A stretch of DNA of 30,047 nucleotides from JAXHTY01 sp034189225 (GTDB lineage: Bacteria > Desulfobacterota > Desulfobacteria > Desulfobacterales > Desulfosudaceae): NCBI GenBank assembly GCA_034189225.1, contig JAXHVL010000176.1:1-30047 (forward strand), in the 5' to 3' direction. Numbering within the stretch: position 1 is the first letter of the stretch; each line of letters starts with the position of its first letter. The notes under the pieces were generated by a model, which worked only from the letters and a program-made list of their open reading frames with translations, was not told the DNA's origin and made no database searches. Both the position numbers and the translations under genes were made by a program. This document shows, one piece after another, positions 7,261-14,483 of the stretch.

Positions 7261-7827
7261 TTAAAATTCGAAGTTCAGCAGGTCCTCCCGGGGGACGGGC
7301 GTGCCGGCCCTGGCCGTCAGCTCGGCAAGAAGATCCATTTCCACGCCGGTCATGGGGATGTCCCGGCCGGACCGGTACACCCGCCGGCCGGCGAAGTCAA
7401 TTTCCACTTCCCCGGCAATGATGCGATGGGCCGGTTCGGGCCGGTTGTCTGCGCCGGCCGATGCTGACCGCCGTAGAATCGCCTTGATCCGGGCGATCAG
7501 TTCCCGGGGGTTGAAGGGCTTGTGCATGTAGTCGTCGGCCCCCAGTTCCAGGCCGATGATGCGGTCGGCTTCGGCTTCCCGGGCGGTGAGCATGATCACC
7601 GGTGTCCGGGAAATGGCCCGAACCTGCTTCAGGGTCTCGAACCCGTCGATATCCGGCAGCATGATGTCCAGCACAATCAGGTCAAAGTGCCCTTCCCCGT
7701 TCACCGCGGCAACGCCCTGCCGGCCTGTGAGCGCCGGGGTCGCCGCCAGGTGATTGTCCCGGAAATATTCGCCCAGCAGGGCCTGAAGGTTTTTATCGTC
7801 GTCGATGATAAGAATCCGGGTTGTCAT
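7261..7827 (-). pseudogene. OmpR-family response regulator, truncated in its DNA-binding domain
   Basis: The 188 residues contain a complete receiver (D9/D10/D11, phospho-acceptor D54 in IVLDIMLPDIDG, T81, K103 in MHKPF), a linker and only the first part of an OmpR/PhoB winged helix (AGEVEIDFAGRRVYRSGRDIPMTGVEMDLLAEL). It then stops after VPREDLLNFEF. Full-length members are about 225-240 residues, so the recognition helix and wing are missing. The break coincides with entry into repeat sequence (TTAAAATTCGAA), so loss by insertion or deletion is likely. No histidine kinase is present on either side. It starts 42 bp downstream of the AI-2E-family permease gene on the same strand. It could persist as a stand-alone receiver, but a DNA-binding role is improbable. 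Confidence 0.75.
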
Positions 7828-7869
7828 ATCAGGATTCTGTTACTTTCTGAACGTGATCGTCCGGCACCT

Positions 7870-8973
7870 TCATTCTGTTCTGTCCTGGCTGTTGAGAAAG
7901 GCGTTAAACTCGAGGTCATAGATGTAAAGCAGGACCATGGTGATGCCAACGATAAGTGGGCCGTAGATCAGCCCGGACAGGCCGAAATAGTTGATTCCGC
8001 CGAGTATGGCGAAAAAGATGATCACGGTGCTCATGCCGGCCCCGCCTTTCATGAACAGGGGGCGGAGAAAGTTATCGATCATGCCGACAACCATCACGGA
8101 CCAGATAACCATGAAAATGCCGAATCCCCAGGCACCGGAGATGAACAGGTAACCGGCCGCGGGCACCCAGATCAGGGCGGTGCCCACCACCGGGACCAGG
8201 GAGGAAAAGGCCATCATGGCGCCCCAGAAAAATCCCGGCAGGCCGCAGATGGAAAATGCAATGCCGCCGGCCGCGCCCTGGGCCGCGGCGGTGACCAGGC
8301 TGCCCAGGAGGGCGGATTTGGCCACATCCTTGATTTTCTGAAGAAGGATGGCCTCATGCTTTGAAGACAGCGGACTGAGGTGACGCACGTATTCGTAAAA
8401 CGTGTCCTGGTCCTTAAGCACAAAAAAGAAGACAAAAATCATGAGCAGGAACTTGATGACAATCACCGATATGTTGCCGATGATCTGTCCGCCCTGGCTG
8501 ACCAGGGCCTTTCCGGCTGCCGAGGATGCCTGGACCGCGGCGGACTTCAAATCCATATCCGCCAGCAGCCGGTCGGGAATATACTGCCGGCCCAGTTCGA
8601 CCATTTTGGCGATGAAGGGGGCGTCCTGAAGCCGCTCCAGGTTGCCGGCGGCAATCCAGGCGCTGATGGCGTTAAAGGAATTAATGCCCTGGTTGATGAT
8701 CACCAGCAGCAGAAAGATGAACGGAACGATAATCACAACGGTAAGCAGGCCGCAGGCGATCAGGGCGGCCAGGTTTTTCCGGCCGCGGGTCTTCTTTTCG
8801 ATCCACTGGTAGATCGGGCTTGCGAGGGCGGCCAGCATGAGCGCGAAAAAGATGGGATCAAAATAAGGTCTGATGATGCGATAACAGAAAAACAGGCTGA
8901 CGATGAGCAGAAACAGCAGAAAATAGTGGGCCATGTTGAAACGTTCGGTGAATGCGGGTTTGTCGTTTGTCAC
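7870..8973 (-). CDS. AI-2E family transporter (TqsA/PerM-like permease)
   Basis: A 367-residue inner-membrane protein with the layout of the AI-2E exporter family: paired N-terminal membrane helices (YFLLFLLIVSLFFCYRII, FFALMLAALASPIY), a third (LAALIACGLLTVVIIVPFIFLLLVI), a soluble central segment, then C-terminal helices carrying the conserved GLPGFFWGAMMAFSSLVPVVGTA stretch and a final LIYGPLIVGITMVLLY. Start GTG at 8973 is chosen because AGGAGGGG precedes it at good spacing. Members have been linked to autoinducer-2 export or ion/proton antiport; the substrate cannot be inferred. The truncated response regulator follows on the same strand. Confidence 0.85.
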   Translation of the reverse strand: MTNDKPAFTERFNMAHYFLLFLLIVSLFFCYRIIRPYFDPIFFALMLAALASPIYQWIEKKTRGRKNLAALIACGLLTVVIIVPFIFLLLVIINQGINSFNAISAWIAAGNLERLQDAPFIAKMVELGRQYIPDRLLADMDLKSAAVQASSAAGKALVSQGGQIIGNISVIVIKFLLMIFVFFFVLKDQDTFYEYVRHLSPLSSKHEAILLQKIKDVAKSALLGSLVTAAAQGAAGGIAFSICGLPGFFWGAMMAFSSLVPVVGTALIWVPAAGYLFISGAWGFGIFMVIWSVMVVGMIDNFLRPLFMKGGAGMSTVIIFFAILGGINYFGLSGLIYGPLIVGITMVLLYIYDLEFNAFLNSQDRTE

Positions 8974-9024
8974 GTTTCCCCTCCTTCTTCTTCAGTACAT
9001 TTTCTTCAGTACATTGGGCCAGCC

Positions 9025-9990
9025 TTATTCAAGGGCTTCCCTGGCCGACTCCTTCACCTCTTCCGCATAATCGCCGGCCAGCACGGTTTCGACCTTTTTC
9101 CGGGCATCAGGTCGGCCGGATTCGCCGTACAGATGCAGGATATCGCCTTTTACGCTGTTGTCGACCCTGTCAAAGCGCTCCCACAGGGCCTCGACAACTT
9201 GACCTGCCATGGCATCGTCGCTTTCGGCGATATATTCAAAGACCACCATGGCCCCGAGCCGCACCGACCATTTCTCATCGGTCAGCAGATCAATATACGC
9301 CGAGTAGATTTCCCCCTTGTCCAGCATCATTTTTGCAACGGTTTCCGCATTGCCGGCCTCCACAATGGACTTGAGGGTTTCTGCGCCAAAATCGGCATCT
9401 GCCCCGCTTACCGCCACCGCCATAATCTCGTTCATATCCACCTGGCCGGTCCACCGGAACCCGTTGTCCAGGATAACGGTGGGGACGGCCTTAATGTCCA
9501 GGGACTGGGCTTTTTCAGGGAAAAGGGTGCCGTCGACCACCTTCACGTTTACCCGTTCGGATGCCTGAGCGGTGAGCAGCAGGGCCGTCACCACATGAGG
9601 GCAGAACGGACAGTGGGATGAAATATAGACATCCAGGCGGACCGATGAAGCCAGCCGCGATAACCGATCCATGTCCGGCGGTTCGATCACGCCGCCGGCC
9701 GGTTTCAGGGTGCCGTCCAGCGCGTCAAGGAATATGTCCATTTCCTGGTTTTCCGGCACTGCCTGATAAACAATATTGGGAGCGATGCGAATACCCGGTT
9801 CGGTGCCCTCCTTCTGGTTGACCGTCACCTCTGGCGCCAGCTGATTGAGCCGCTCACAGAACCCGGCAATCATTTTACCCGGGGTGCTCCGCCCATTCTG
9901 CGCGTCTCCATCCAGCACGACCTCGATACTGACCGTATCCGCAAGGCGCCGGCCCCATTCTTCAATTTTCCGTTCATCTGATGGGTTCAT
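9025..9990 (-). CDS. Tandem thioredoxin-fold protein with CPFC motif and helical-repeat C-terminus
   Basis: A 321-residue cytoplasmic protein. About residues 1-105 look like a thioredoxin fold without an active-site CxxC. Residues 115-200 form a second fold with the redox motif CPFC (127-130, VYISSHCPFC) and the cis-proline loop AVPTVIL. This doublet resembles protein disulfide oxidoreductase and the N-terminal domain of AhpF. From about 215 the sequence becomes helical (IYSAYIDLLTDEKWSVRLGAMVVFEYIAE, VKGDILHLYGESGRPDARKKVETVL), resembling HEAT-like repeats. It probably reduces disulfides or peroxide-linked targets, with the repeats binding a partner; this is inference. ATG at 9990 after AGAGG is preferred over GTG at 9993. 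It is transcribed divergently from hsp20. Confidence 0.75.
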   Translation of the reverse strand: MNPSDERKIEEWGRRLADTVSIEVVLDGDAQNGRSTPGKMIAGFCERLNQLAPEVTVNQKEGTEPGIRIAPNIVYQAVPENQEMDIFLDALDGTLKPAGGVIEPPDMDRLSRLASSVRLDVYISSHCPFCPHVVTALLLTAQASERVNVKVVDGTLFPEKAQSLDIKAVPTVILDNGFRWTGQVDMNEIMAVAVSGADADFGAETLKSIVEAGNAETVAKMMLDKGEIYSAYIDLLTDEKWSVRLGAMVVFEYIAESDDAMAGQVVEALWERFDRVDNSVKGDILHLYGESGRPDARKKVETVLAGDYAEEVKESAREALE

Positions 9991-10141
9991 CACTACCTCT
10001 TTACTTATATGAATGACATCATTTTTACAAAATACATCAAAGCGTTTGATTTTCGTTCAAAATATGGTTACTCTAACATACAGTACCCAATCATTTCATG
10101 AAATTTCCAGAATTAATTATATGGCATCATTCCAAAATTTT

Positions 10142-10171
10142 TTGACAACAGCGTTTTCATGATAATTTTTA
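10142..10171 (+). promoter_or_regulatory. hsp20-associated bipartite upstream motif, copy 1
   Basis: TTGACA (10142-10147), an 11-nt spacer, then ATGATAATTTTTA (10159-10171), about 90 bp before the hsp20 start. The same motif with identical spacing stands upstream of the second hsp20 at 25393. No CIRCE repeat was seen. It is probably a promoter or regulator site for heat-shock genes. Confidence 0.5.
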
Positions 10172-10259
10172 TATATGTCAGACGGTTTTGTAAATTATAA
10201 ATCATACGACATGCCGTGGAATGCTGAAAACTGTGAAAGTACACATATAGGAGCATCAT

Positions 10260-10730
10260 ATGGACTACATTAAAATTCATCTGAGTACCGATCTTGATCA
10301 AATCGGGTCTGAACTGAAGCGCACCATGGATGACATATTCGGTTCCGTTAACCCGATGTTTTCCCGATTCAGCAGCAAATGGGTTCCACAGATGGATCTT
10401 TATGAAACGCCTGAGCAGATTACGATTGTGGCGGCCGTGGCCGGCGTGAAAAAAGATTCCATTGAGATCGAAATCAATCAGCGGGCGGTAAAGATCATCG
10501 GGGCACGGACCTCGCCCCATCCCGGCGAAAAAACCAAGTTCCGTCTGGCGGAGATTCAATACGGAAAATTTGAGAGGATTCTCTATCTTCCTGCCCCCAT
10601 CGACACCGACCAGGTATCGGCCTCGTTCTCCGCAGGCATGCTGACGATCAATATGACCAAGCAAACCGATATTCCCCGGTCCAGAAAGATTCCGATCAAC
10701 AATCTTGATGAGGACTCTGAAACCGATTAA
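10260..10730 (+). CDS. Hsp20 / alpha-crystallin family small heat-shock protein
   Basis: A 156-residue small heat-shock protein. The alpha-crystallin domain spans about residues 43-137: VPQMDLYETPEQITIVAAVAGVKKDSIEI forms its first strands, and SASFSAGMLTINM is the conserved A-x-x-x-GxL-type end motif. A short tail with SRKIPIN follows, providing the I-x-I/V-like oligomerisation motif. It binds unfolding proteins without ATP and hands them to DnaK or proteases. AGGAG sits just ahead of the ATG. Lon begins 71 bp downstream on the same strand, with a perfect palindrome between, so a stress operon or coordinated pair is likely. A second paralogue lies at 25488. Confidence 0.92.
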   Translation: MDYIKIHLSTDLDQIGSELKRTMDDIFGSVNPMFSRFSSKWVPQMDLYETPEQITIVAAVAGVKKDSIEIEINQRAVKIIGARTSPHPGEKTKFRLAEIQYGKFERILYLPAPIDTDQVSASFSAGMLTINMTKQTDIPRSRKIPINNLDEDSETD

Positions 10731-10755
10731 AGGCGTTCACCCGGAAACGGCGCTG

Positions 10756-10777
10756 CGCGGTTGTTTAAACAACCGCG
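10756..10777. promoter_or_regulatory. Perfect 22-bp palindrome between hsp20 and lon
   Basis: The half-site CGCGGTTGTTT (10756-10766) is followed directly by its exact complement (10767-10777). It lies 24 bp before the lon start and ahead of the lon ribosome-binding site GGAGGA. With no loop and no T-run it is not a terminator. An operator for a dimeric regulator or an mRNA-processing hairpin are the likely readings. Confidence 0.6.
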
Positions 10778-10801
10778 GAAAAACACTCACGGAGGAAGTT
10801 A

Positions 10802-13165
10802 ATGGATACAACGATAGGCGCACCTGAAAATATAAATACGGACAATACCGAGAACCTGCCGGAACATCTGCCAATAATGCCCCTGGCCGAGGGCATTCTG
10901 TTTCCCAAGATGATTATTCCCATCGTCATTACCCAGGCCGAATACACCGATATGGTGGATGCCGTGATGTCCGGCGATCGTATGATCGGCCTGGTCGCGA
11001 CCCAGACCCCGGAACGCAAAGATAAATACGCGCCGGAAGACCTGCATGACATCGGCACGGCGGCCCTTATACTGAAAATGGCGAAAGCGGAAGACAACAA
11101 AATCCATCTGCTGATTCAGGGGCTGCACCGGTTCAGGATCAGAGAATTCACAAAGCTCTCTCCCTACCTGGAAGCCGGAATAGAACAGATCGAGGAAGAC
11201 ACCGGCAAGGACAAGGAAACCGAAGGGCTGATGGCCAACATCAACAATATTTACCAGGAGGTGGTGCGCATATCCCCGGCCATTCCCAACGAGCTCAGCT
11301 CGATGTCCTCAACCATCGAGGAACCCGGCGCCCTGGCCGACATGGTGGCCTCCACCATCAATTCTTCCATCGAGGAGAAGCAGGATGTTCTGGCCACCAT
11401 CGATGCAAAAACCCGGCTGAAAAAAGTCACCAAGATGATCAATCATCAGCTGGAGATACTGAAACTCGGCGACAAGATCCAGTCCCAGGTGAAGGAGGAC
11501 ATGGATCAGCAGCAGAAGGAATATTACCTGCGCAAGCAGCTGAAGGCCATCCAGGATGAGCTCGGCGAGCGGGAGGACAAAAACGTGGAGGCCGAGGAAT
11601 ACCGGGCCAAGATCGAGGAAAAAAACCTGCCCGAGGAAGCGCACAAGGCGGCCATGCGGGAACTGGAACGATTTTCCCGTATGCATCCGTCCTCGTCGGA
11701 GTACACGGTTTCCTCCACTTATCTGGACTGGCTGACCACCCTGCCCTGGAACGAAAACTCAAAGGACATTCTGGATATTCAGGCCGCCCGGTCGGTGCTG
11801 AACAAGGACCATTTCGGCCTTGAAAAACCCAAGAAACGGATCCTGGAATACCTTGCGGTGCGGAAGCTCAACCCGGAATCCAAGGGACCGATTCTCTGTT
11901 TTGCGGGCCCCCCGGGAACGGGGAAAACATCCCTGGGCCGGTCCATTGCAAGGGCGCTGAACCGCGAGTTCGTGCGCATTTCCCTTGGCGGCGTCCGGGA
12001 CGAGGCCGAGATCCGTGGTCACCGCCGGACATATGTGGGCGCCCTGCCCGGCCGCATCATCCAGGAAATTCGCAAGGCCGGCACCAACAACCCGGTGTTC
12101 ATGCTGGACGAGATCGACAAGGTGGGCGCGGACTTCAAGGGAGACCCGTCCTCGGCCCTCCTGGAAGTGCTGGACCCGGAACAGAACCACACCTTTGCCG
12201 ATCATTACCTGGATGTGTCGTTTGACCTGTCCAGTGTGATGTTTATCGCAACGGCCAATATCGTGCACACGATTCCCCCGGCACTGCAGGACCGCATGGA
12301 GGTCATCGAACTGCGCGGCTATTCCCTGGAGGAAAAGGAAAAAATCGCCACCCAGTATCTTATTCCCCGGCAGCGAAAGGAAAACGGGCTCAGCGGCAAA
12401 CAGATCCGGTTTACCAAGAGCGCTATCCGCCACATTATCTCGGACTACACGCGGGAGGCGGGACTTCGGAACGCCGAACGCGAAATCGCGACGGTATGCC
12501 GGGGCGTGGCCGCCAAGATCGCCGAAGGAGAGAAAGTTTCAAGCTCTATCAAGGTGGAGGATCTGCGGGAATACCTGGGGCCGGTGCGCTACACCTCCGA
12601 GACCGGGGAAGCCTCCCTGGCCCCCGGAGTGGTAATGGGCCTTGCCTGGACCCCAGCGGGCGGTGAACTGCTGTTTGTGGAAGCCACCGCCATGAAGGGC
12701 AATAAAAGCCTGACCCTCACGGGACAGCTGGGCGACATCATGAAAGAGTCAGCCAACGCAGCCCTGAGCTTTATCCGGGCCAACGCAAAGAAATATAAAA
12801 TCCCCGAGGATTTTTACGAAACCACCGATTTTCACATCCATGTGCCCTCCGGCGCCATTCCCAAGGACGGGCCGTCCGCCGGCGTGACCATTCTGACAGC
12901 GATCTTTTCCCTGCTCACCGGCAAACGGGTGAAAAAGAAACTGGCCATGACCGGCGAAATCACCCTTCGGGGCAAAGTCATGCCCGTGGGCGGTGTCAAA
13001 GAGAAGGTGATCGCAGGTCACAGGGCCGGCATCAGGGAGATTCTGCTGCCCAAGGCCAACCAGAAGGATATCGAGGAAATTCCGGACAATGTAAAGAAAT
13101 CCCTCACCTTCCACTTTACCGATAAAATGGAGGATGTCCTGAAAATCGCTTTCAACGACAAATAA
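10802..13165 (+). CDS. lon: ATP-dependent protease Lon (LonA type)
   Basis: A 787-residue LonA protease, close to the usual ~780-800. The N-terminal substrate-binding domain (LPIMPLAEGILFPKMIIPI) occupies about 1-205, then a helical part, then the AAA+ module with Walker A GPPGTGKT at 369-376 and Walker B VFMLDEID. The C-terminal protease domain has Ser692 in PKDGPSAG and Lys735 in GGVKEKVIAG. The 43-residue spacing equals that of the E. coli Ser679-Lys722 dyad. It degrades misfolded and regulatory proteins in the cytoplasm. ATG at 10802 follows GGAGGA. Its place directly after hsp20 suggests joint stress control. All key residues are intact. Confidence 0.97.
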   Translation: MDTTIGAPENINTDNTENLPEHLPIMPLAEGILFPKMIIPIVITQAEYTDMVDAVMSGDRMIGLVATQTPERKDKYAPEDLHDIGTAALILKMAKAEDNKIHLLIQGLHRFRIREFTKLSPYLEAGIEQIEEDTGKDKETEGLMANINNIYQEVVRISPAIPNELSSMSSTIEEPGALADMVASTINSSIEEKQDVLATIDAKTRLKKVTKMINHQLEILKLGDKIQSQVKEDMDQQQKEYYLRKQLKAIQDELGEREDKNVEAEEYRAKIEEKNLPEEAHKAAMRELERFSRMHPSSSEYTVSSTYLDWLTTLPWNENSKDILDIQAARSVLNKDHFGLEKPKKRILEYLAVRKLNPESKGPILCFAGPPGTGKTSLGRSIARALNREFVRISLGGVRDEAEIRGHRRTYVGALPGRIIQEIRKAGTNNPVFMLDEIDKVGADFKGDPSSALLEVLDPEQNHTFADHYLDVSFDLSSVMFIATANIVHTIPPALQDRMEVIELRGYSLEEKEKIATQYLIPRQRKENGLSGKQIRFTKSAIRHIISDYTREAGLRNAEREIATVCRGVAAKIAEGEKVSSSIKVEDLREYLGPVRYTSETGEASLAPGVVMGLAWTPAGGELLFVEATAMKGNKSLTLTGQLGDIMKESANAALSFIRANAKKYKIPEDFYETTDFHIHVPSGAIPKDGPSAGVTILTAIFSLLTGKRVKKKLAMTGEITLRGKVMPVGGVKEKVIAGHRAGIREILLPKANQKDIEEIPDNVKKSLTFHFTDKMEDVLKIAFNDK

Positions 13166-13173
13166 AAATCCGA

Positions 13174-13202
13174 CCCCAGAGGGACCGGCTTTGGTTTACC
13201 CC
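13174..13202 (+). repeat. CCAGAGG-CCGGCTTTGGTT repeat, copy 2
   Basis: Begins 8 bp after the lon stop codon: CCCCAGAGGGACCGGCTT continuing into TGGTTTACCCC, with a weak CCCC/GGGG stem just beyond. The same element follows the dnaJ-like gene stop at 26946. It may act at transcript 3' ends. Confidence 0.7.
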
Positions 13203-13610
13203 TGGAAGGGGCTTTAATACTTAATACGTGAAAATTGAAATTCGAAATTCGAAGCACGAAATACGAAACAAATTCTAAATTCGAATATTTAAATTTTCAA
13301 AACATAACCCCCATGACCCGTGCTTTTGTTTTGGTCATTGGAGCATTTGCTATTCGGATTGTCTGGAGTTGATTACCATGAAGAGCACGAAGGTCACGAA
13401 GATAAATGCATCGCATTGATGCCCCGGAACACTCCGGTATCTGTTTTGGTCATTGGGAAATTTGATATTCGGATTTGTTTCAAATTTCGTGCTTTGCTCC
13501 TTACCGGCATAGCCTTTTATTCAAAAAATGAGAAACGCATGGGCATAAAAATGCTTGACCCGGCCCGGCCAAGGTGCTAATACACAGGAAAATCAAATAG
13601 TCACTAAAGA
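13203..13610. other. Gene-free gap with dispersed repeats
   Basis: About 13230-13280 is an A+T-rich AATTCGAA-type repeat. Part of it (about 13250-13275) is complementary to about 13470-13496, so a long-range hairpin is possible. 13368-13514 is a copy of the repeat at 26035-26194. No convincing coding frame is seen. Confidence 0.65.
13368..13514. repeat. GATTACCATGAAGAGCACGAAGG repeat family, copy 1
   Basis: Starts GTTGATTACCATGAAGAGCA and contains AACACTCCGGTATCTGTTTT and GATATTCGGATTTGTTTC, matching 26035-26194 throughout with scattered differences and small indels. It is a dispersed intergenic repeat. Confidence 0.75.
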
Positions 13611-13751
13611 GTGTCCGTCCAGAAATTAGATATTTTGGTCGAGTTCAAGGAAGGCGAAAATTTTAACCGGAGGAATACTTTGTGTATTTTGAGGATTAAA
13701 ATTTGAGCCTGACGCAGAAATCGGGCAAAATAGCAATTTATGGATGGGCAC
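13611..13751 (+). mobile_element. 141-bp MITE, copy 1
   Basis: Ends GTGTCCGTCCAGAAATT and, inverted, GTGCCCATCCATAAATT: imperfect terminal inverted repeats of about 28 bp. The middle is also self-complementary. It is flanked on both sides by TAAAGA (13605-13610 and 13752-13757). It differs from copy 2 at three positions and from copy 3 at two. It carries no gene, so it depends on a transposase elsewhere. Confidence 0.88.
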
Positions 13752-13771
13752 TAAAGAGTTATGTAATAGGC

Positions 13772-13807
13772 AAACGCCACCCAGGCTCTACCGGGTGGCG
13801 TTTTTTT
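13772..13807 (+). terminator. Rho-independent terminator upstream of pabA
   Basis: CGCCACCC (13775-13782) pairs perfectly with GGGTGGCG (13793-13800), followed by seven T; A-U pairs extend the stem. It lies 16 bp before the pabA ATG. It could end a leader or upstream transcript (attenuation) or be the old terminator of the lon transcript. No leader peptide is apparent. Confidence 0.85.
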
Positions 13808-13823
13808 ATGGGGTGATGATTGA

Positions 13824-14483
13824 ATGAAAAAACTGCTTGTCATCGACAATTACGATTCATTTACCTATAACCTGGTCCAGCTCTTTTCCGGGTTTGATCT
13901 GGCGATCGTGGTGCATCGCAGCGACCGGATCACCATTGACGAAATCCATGCCGCAGGCCCCGATTATCTGCTGATCAGCCCGGGGCCCAAAACCCCGGTC
14001 GATTCCGGCATTTCCATACGGGCCGCCCGGACGTTCGCCGGCCACATGCCCATATTAGGGGTGTGCCTCGGCATGCAGTGCATCAACGAAGCATTCGGCG
14101 GCCAGACGATTCGGTCGCCCCTGCCCCGGCACGGCAAGACCAGCCCCATCCATCATACCGGCCAAAACCTGTTTGCCGGACTTCCGTCGCCCTTCACCGC
14201 GGCGCGGTACCATTCCCTCATCACCGCGCAGACAGGGGATGCGCTGGCGGTGTCGGCCACAACAGAGTACCGCATTCCCATGGGCCTGTATCACCGGGAT
14301 TACCCCGTGTTCGGGGTCCAGTTCCATCCGGAAAGCTTTTTAACCGAACACGGCCGGCAAATGGCCGCAAACTTTTTAAGAACAGCGGAATCAACACATG
14401 ACACTGAACATGACACTGACCGATTTGATCAGCCATATCAGGCGGCCAGCCGGGGTTTACAGCACCGGCTTCACCTTGAATGA
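13824..14483 (+). CDS. pabA: Aminodeoxychorismate/anthranilate synthase glutaminase subunit (PabA)
   Basis: A 219-residue class I glutamine amidotransferase that supplies ammonia for chorismate amination. It starts LLVIDNYDSFTYNLVQ. The oxyanion segment SPGPKTP is followed by nucleophile Cys81 in GVCLGMQ, and His168-Glu170 in GVQFHPESF complete the triad. PabA and TrpG are hard to tell apart by sequence; the call rests on the neighbouring pabB-pabC fusion and the absence of trp genes. The 3' end overlaps the next gene by 86 bp in another frame, so the last ~28 residues (from about STHDTEHDT) are probably an extension beyond the normal ~190-residue domain. The overlap implies tight translational coupling. 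Confidence 0.88.
   Translation: MKKLLVIDNYDSFTYNLVQLFSGFDLAIVVHRSDRITIDEIHAAGPDYLLISPGPKTPVDSGISIRAARTFAGHMPILGVCLGMQCINEAFGGQTIRSPLPRHGKTSPIHHTGQNLFAGLPSPFTAARYHSLITAQTGDALAVSATTEYRIPMGLYHRDYPVFGVQFHPESFLTEHGRQMAANFLRTAESTHDTEHDTDRFDQPYQAASRGLQHRLHLE

Noticed and set aside
7522..8364. Open frame of 280 codons on the plus strand
   Set aside because: Shadow of the response regulator and permease genes; His- and Asp-rich composition typical of antisense translation.
8380..9621. Open frame of 413 codons on the plus strand
   Set aside because: It is the antisense of the AI-2E-family permease and thioredoxin genes, His/Gln/Gly-rich as expected for a shadow frame, with no ribosome-binding site.
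13231..13280. CRISPR-like array from repeated AATTCGAA units
   Set aside because: Units are irregular, without unique spacers of constant length, and no cas gene is in the window.
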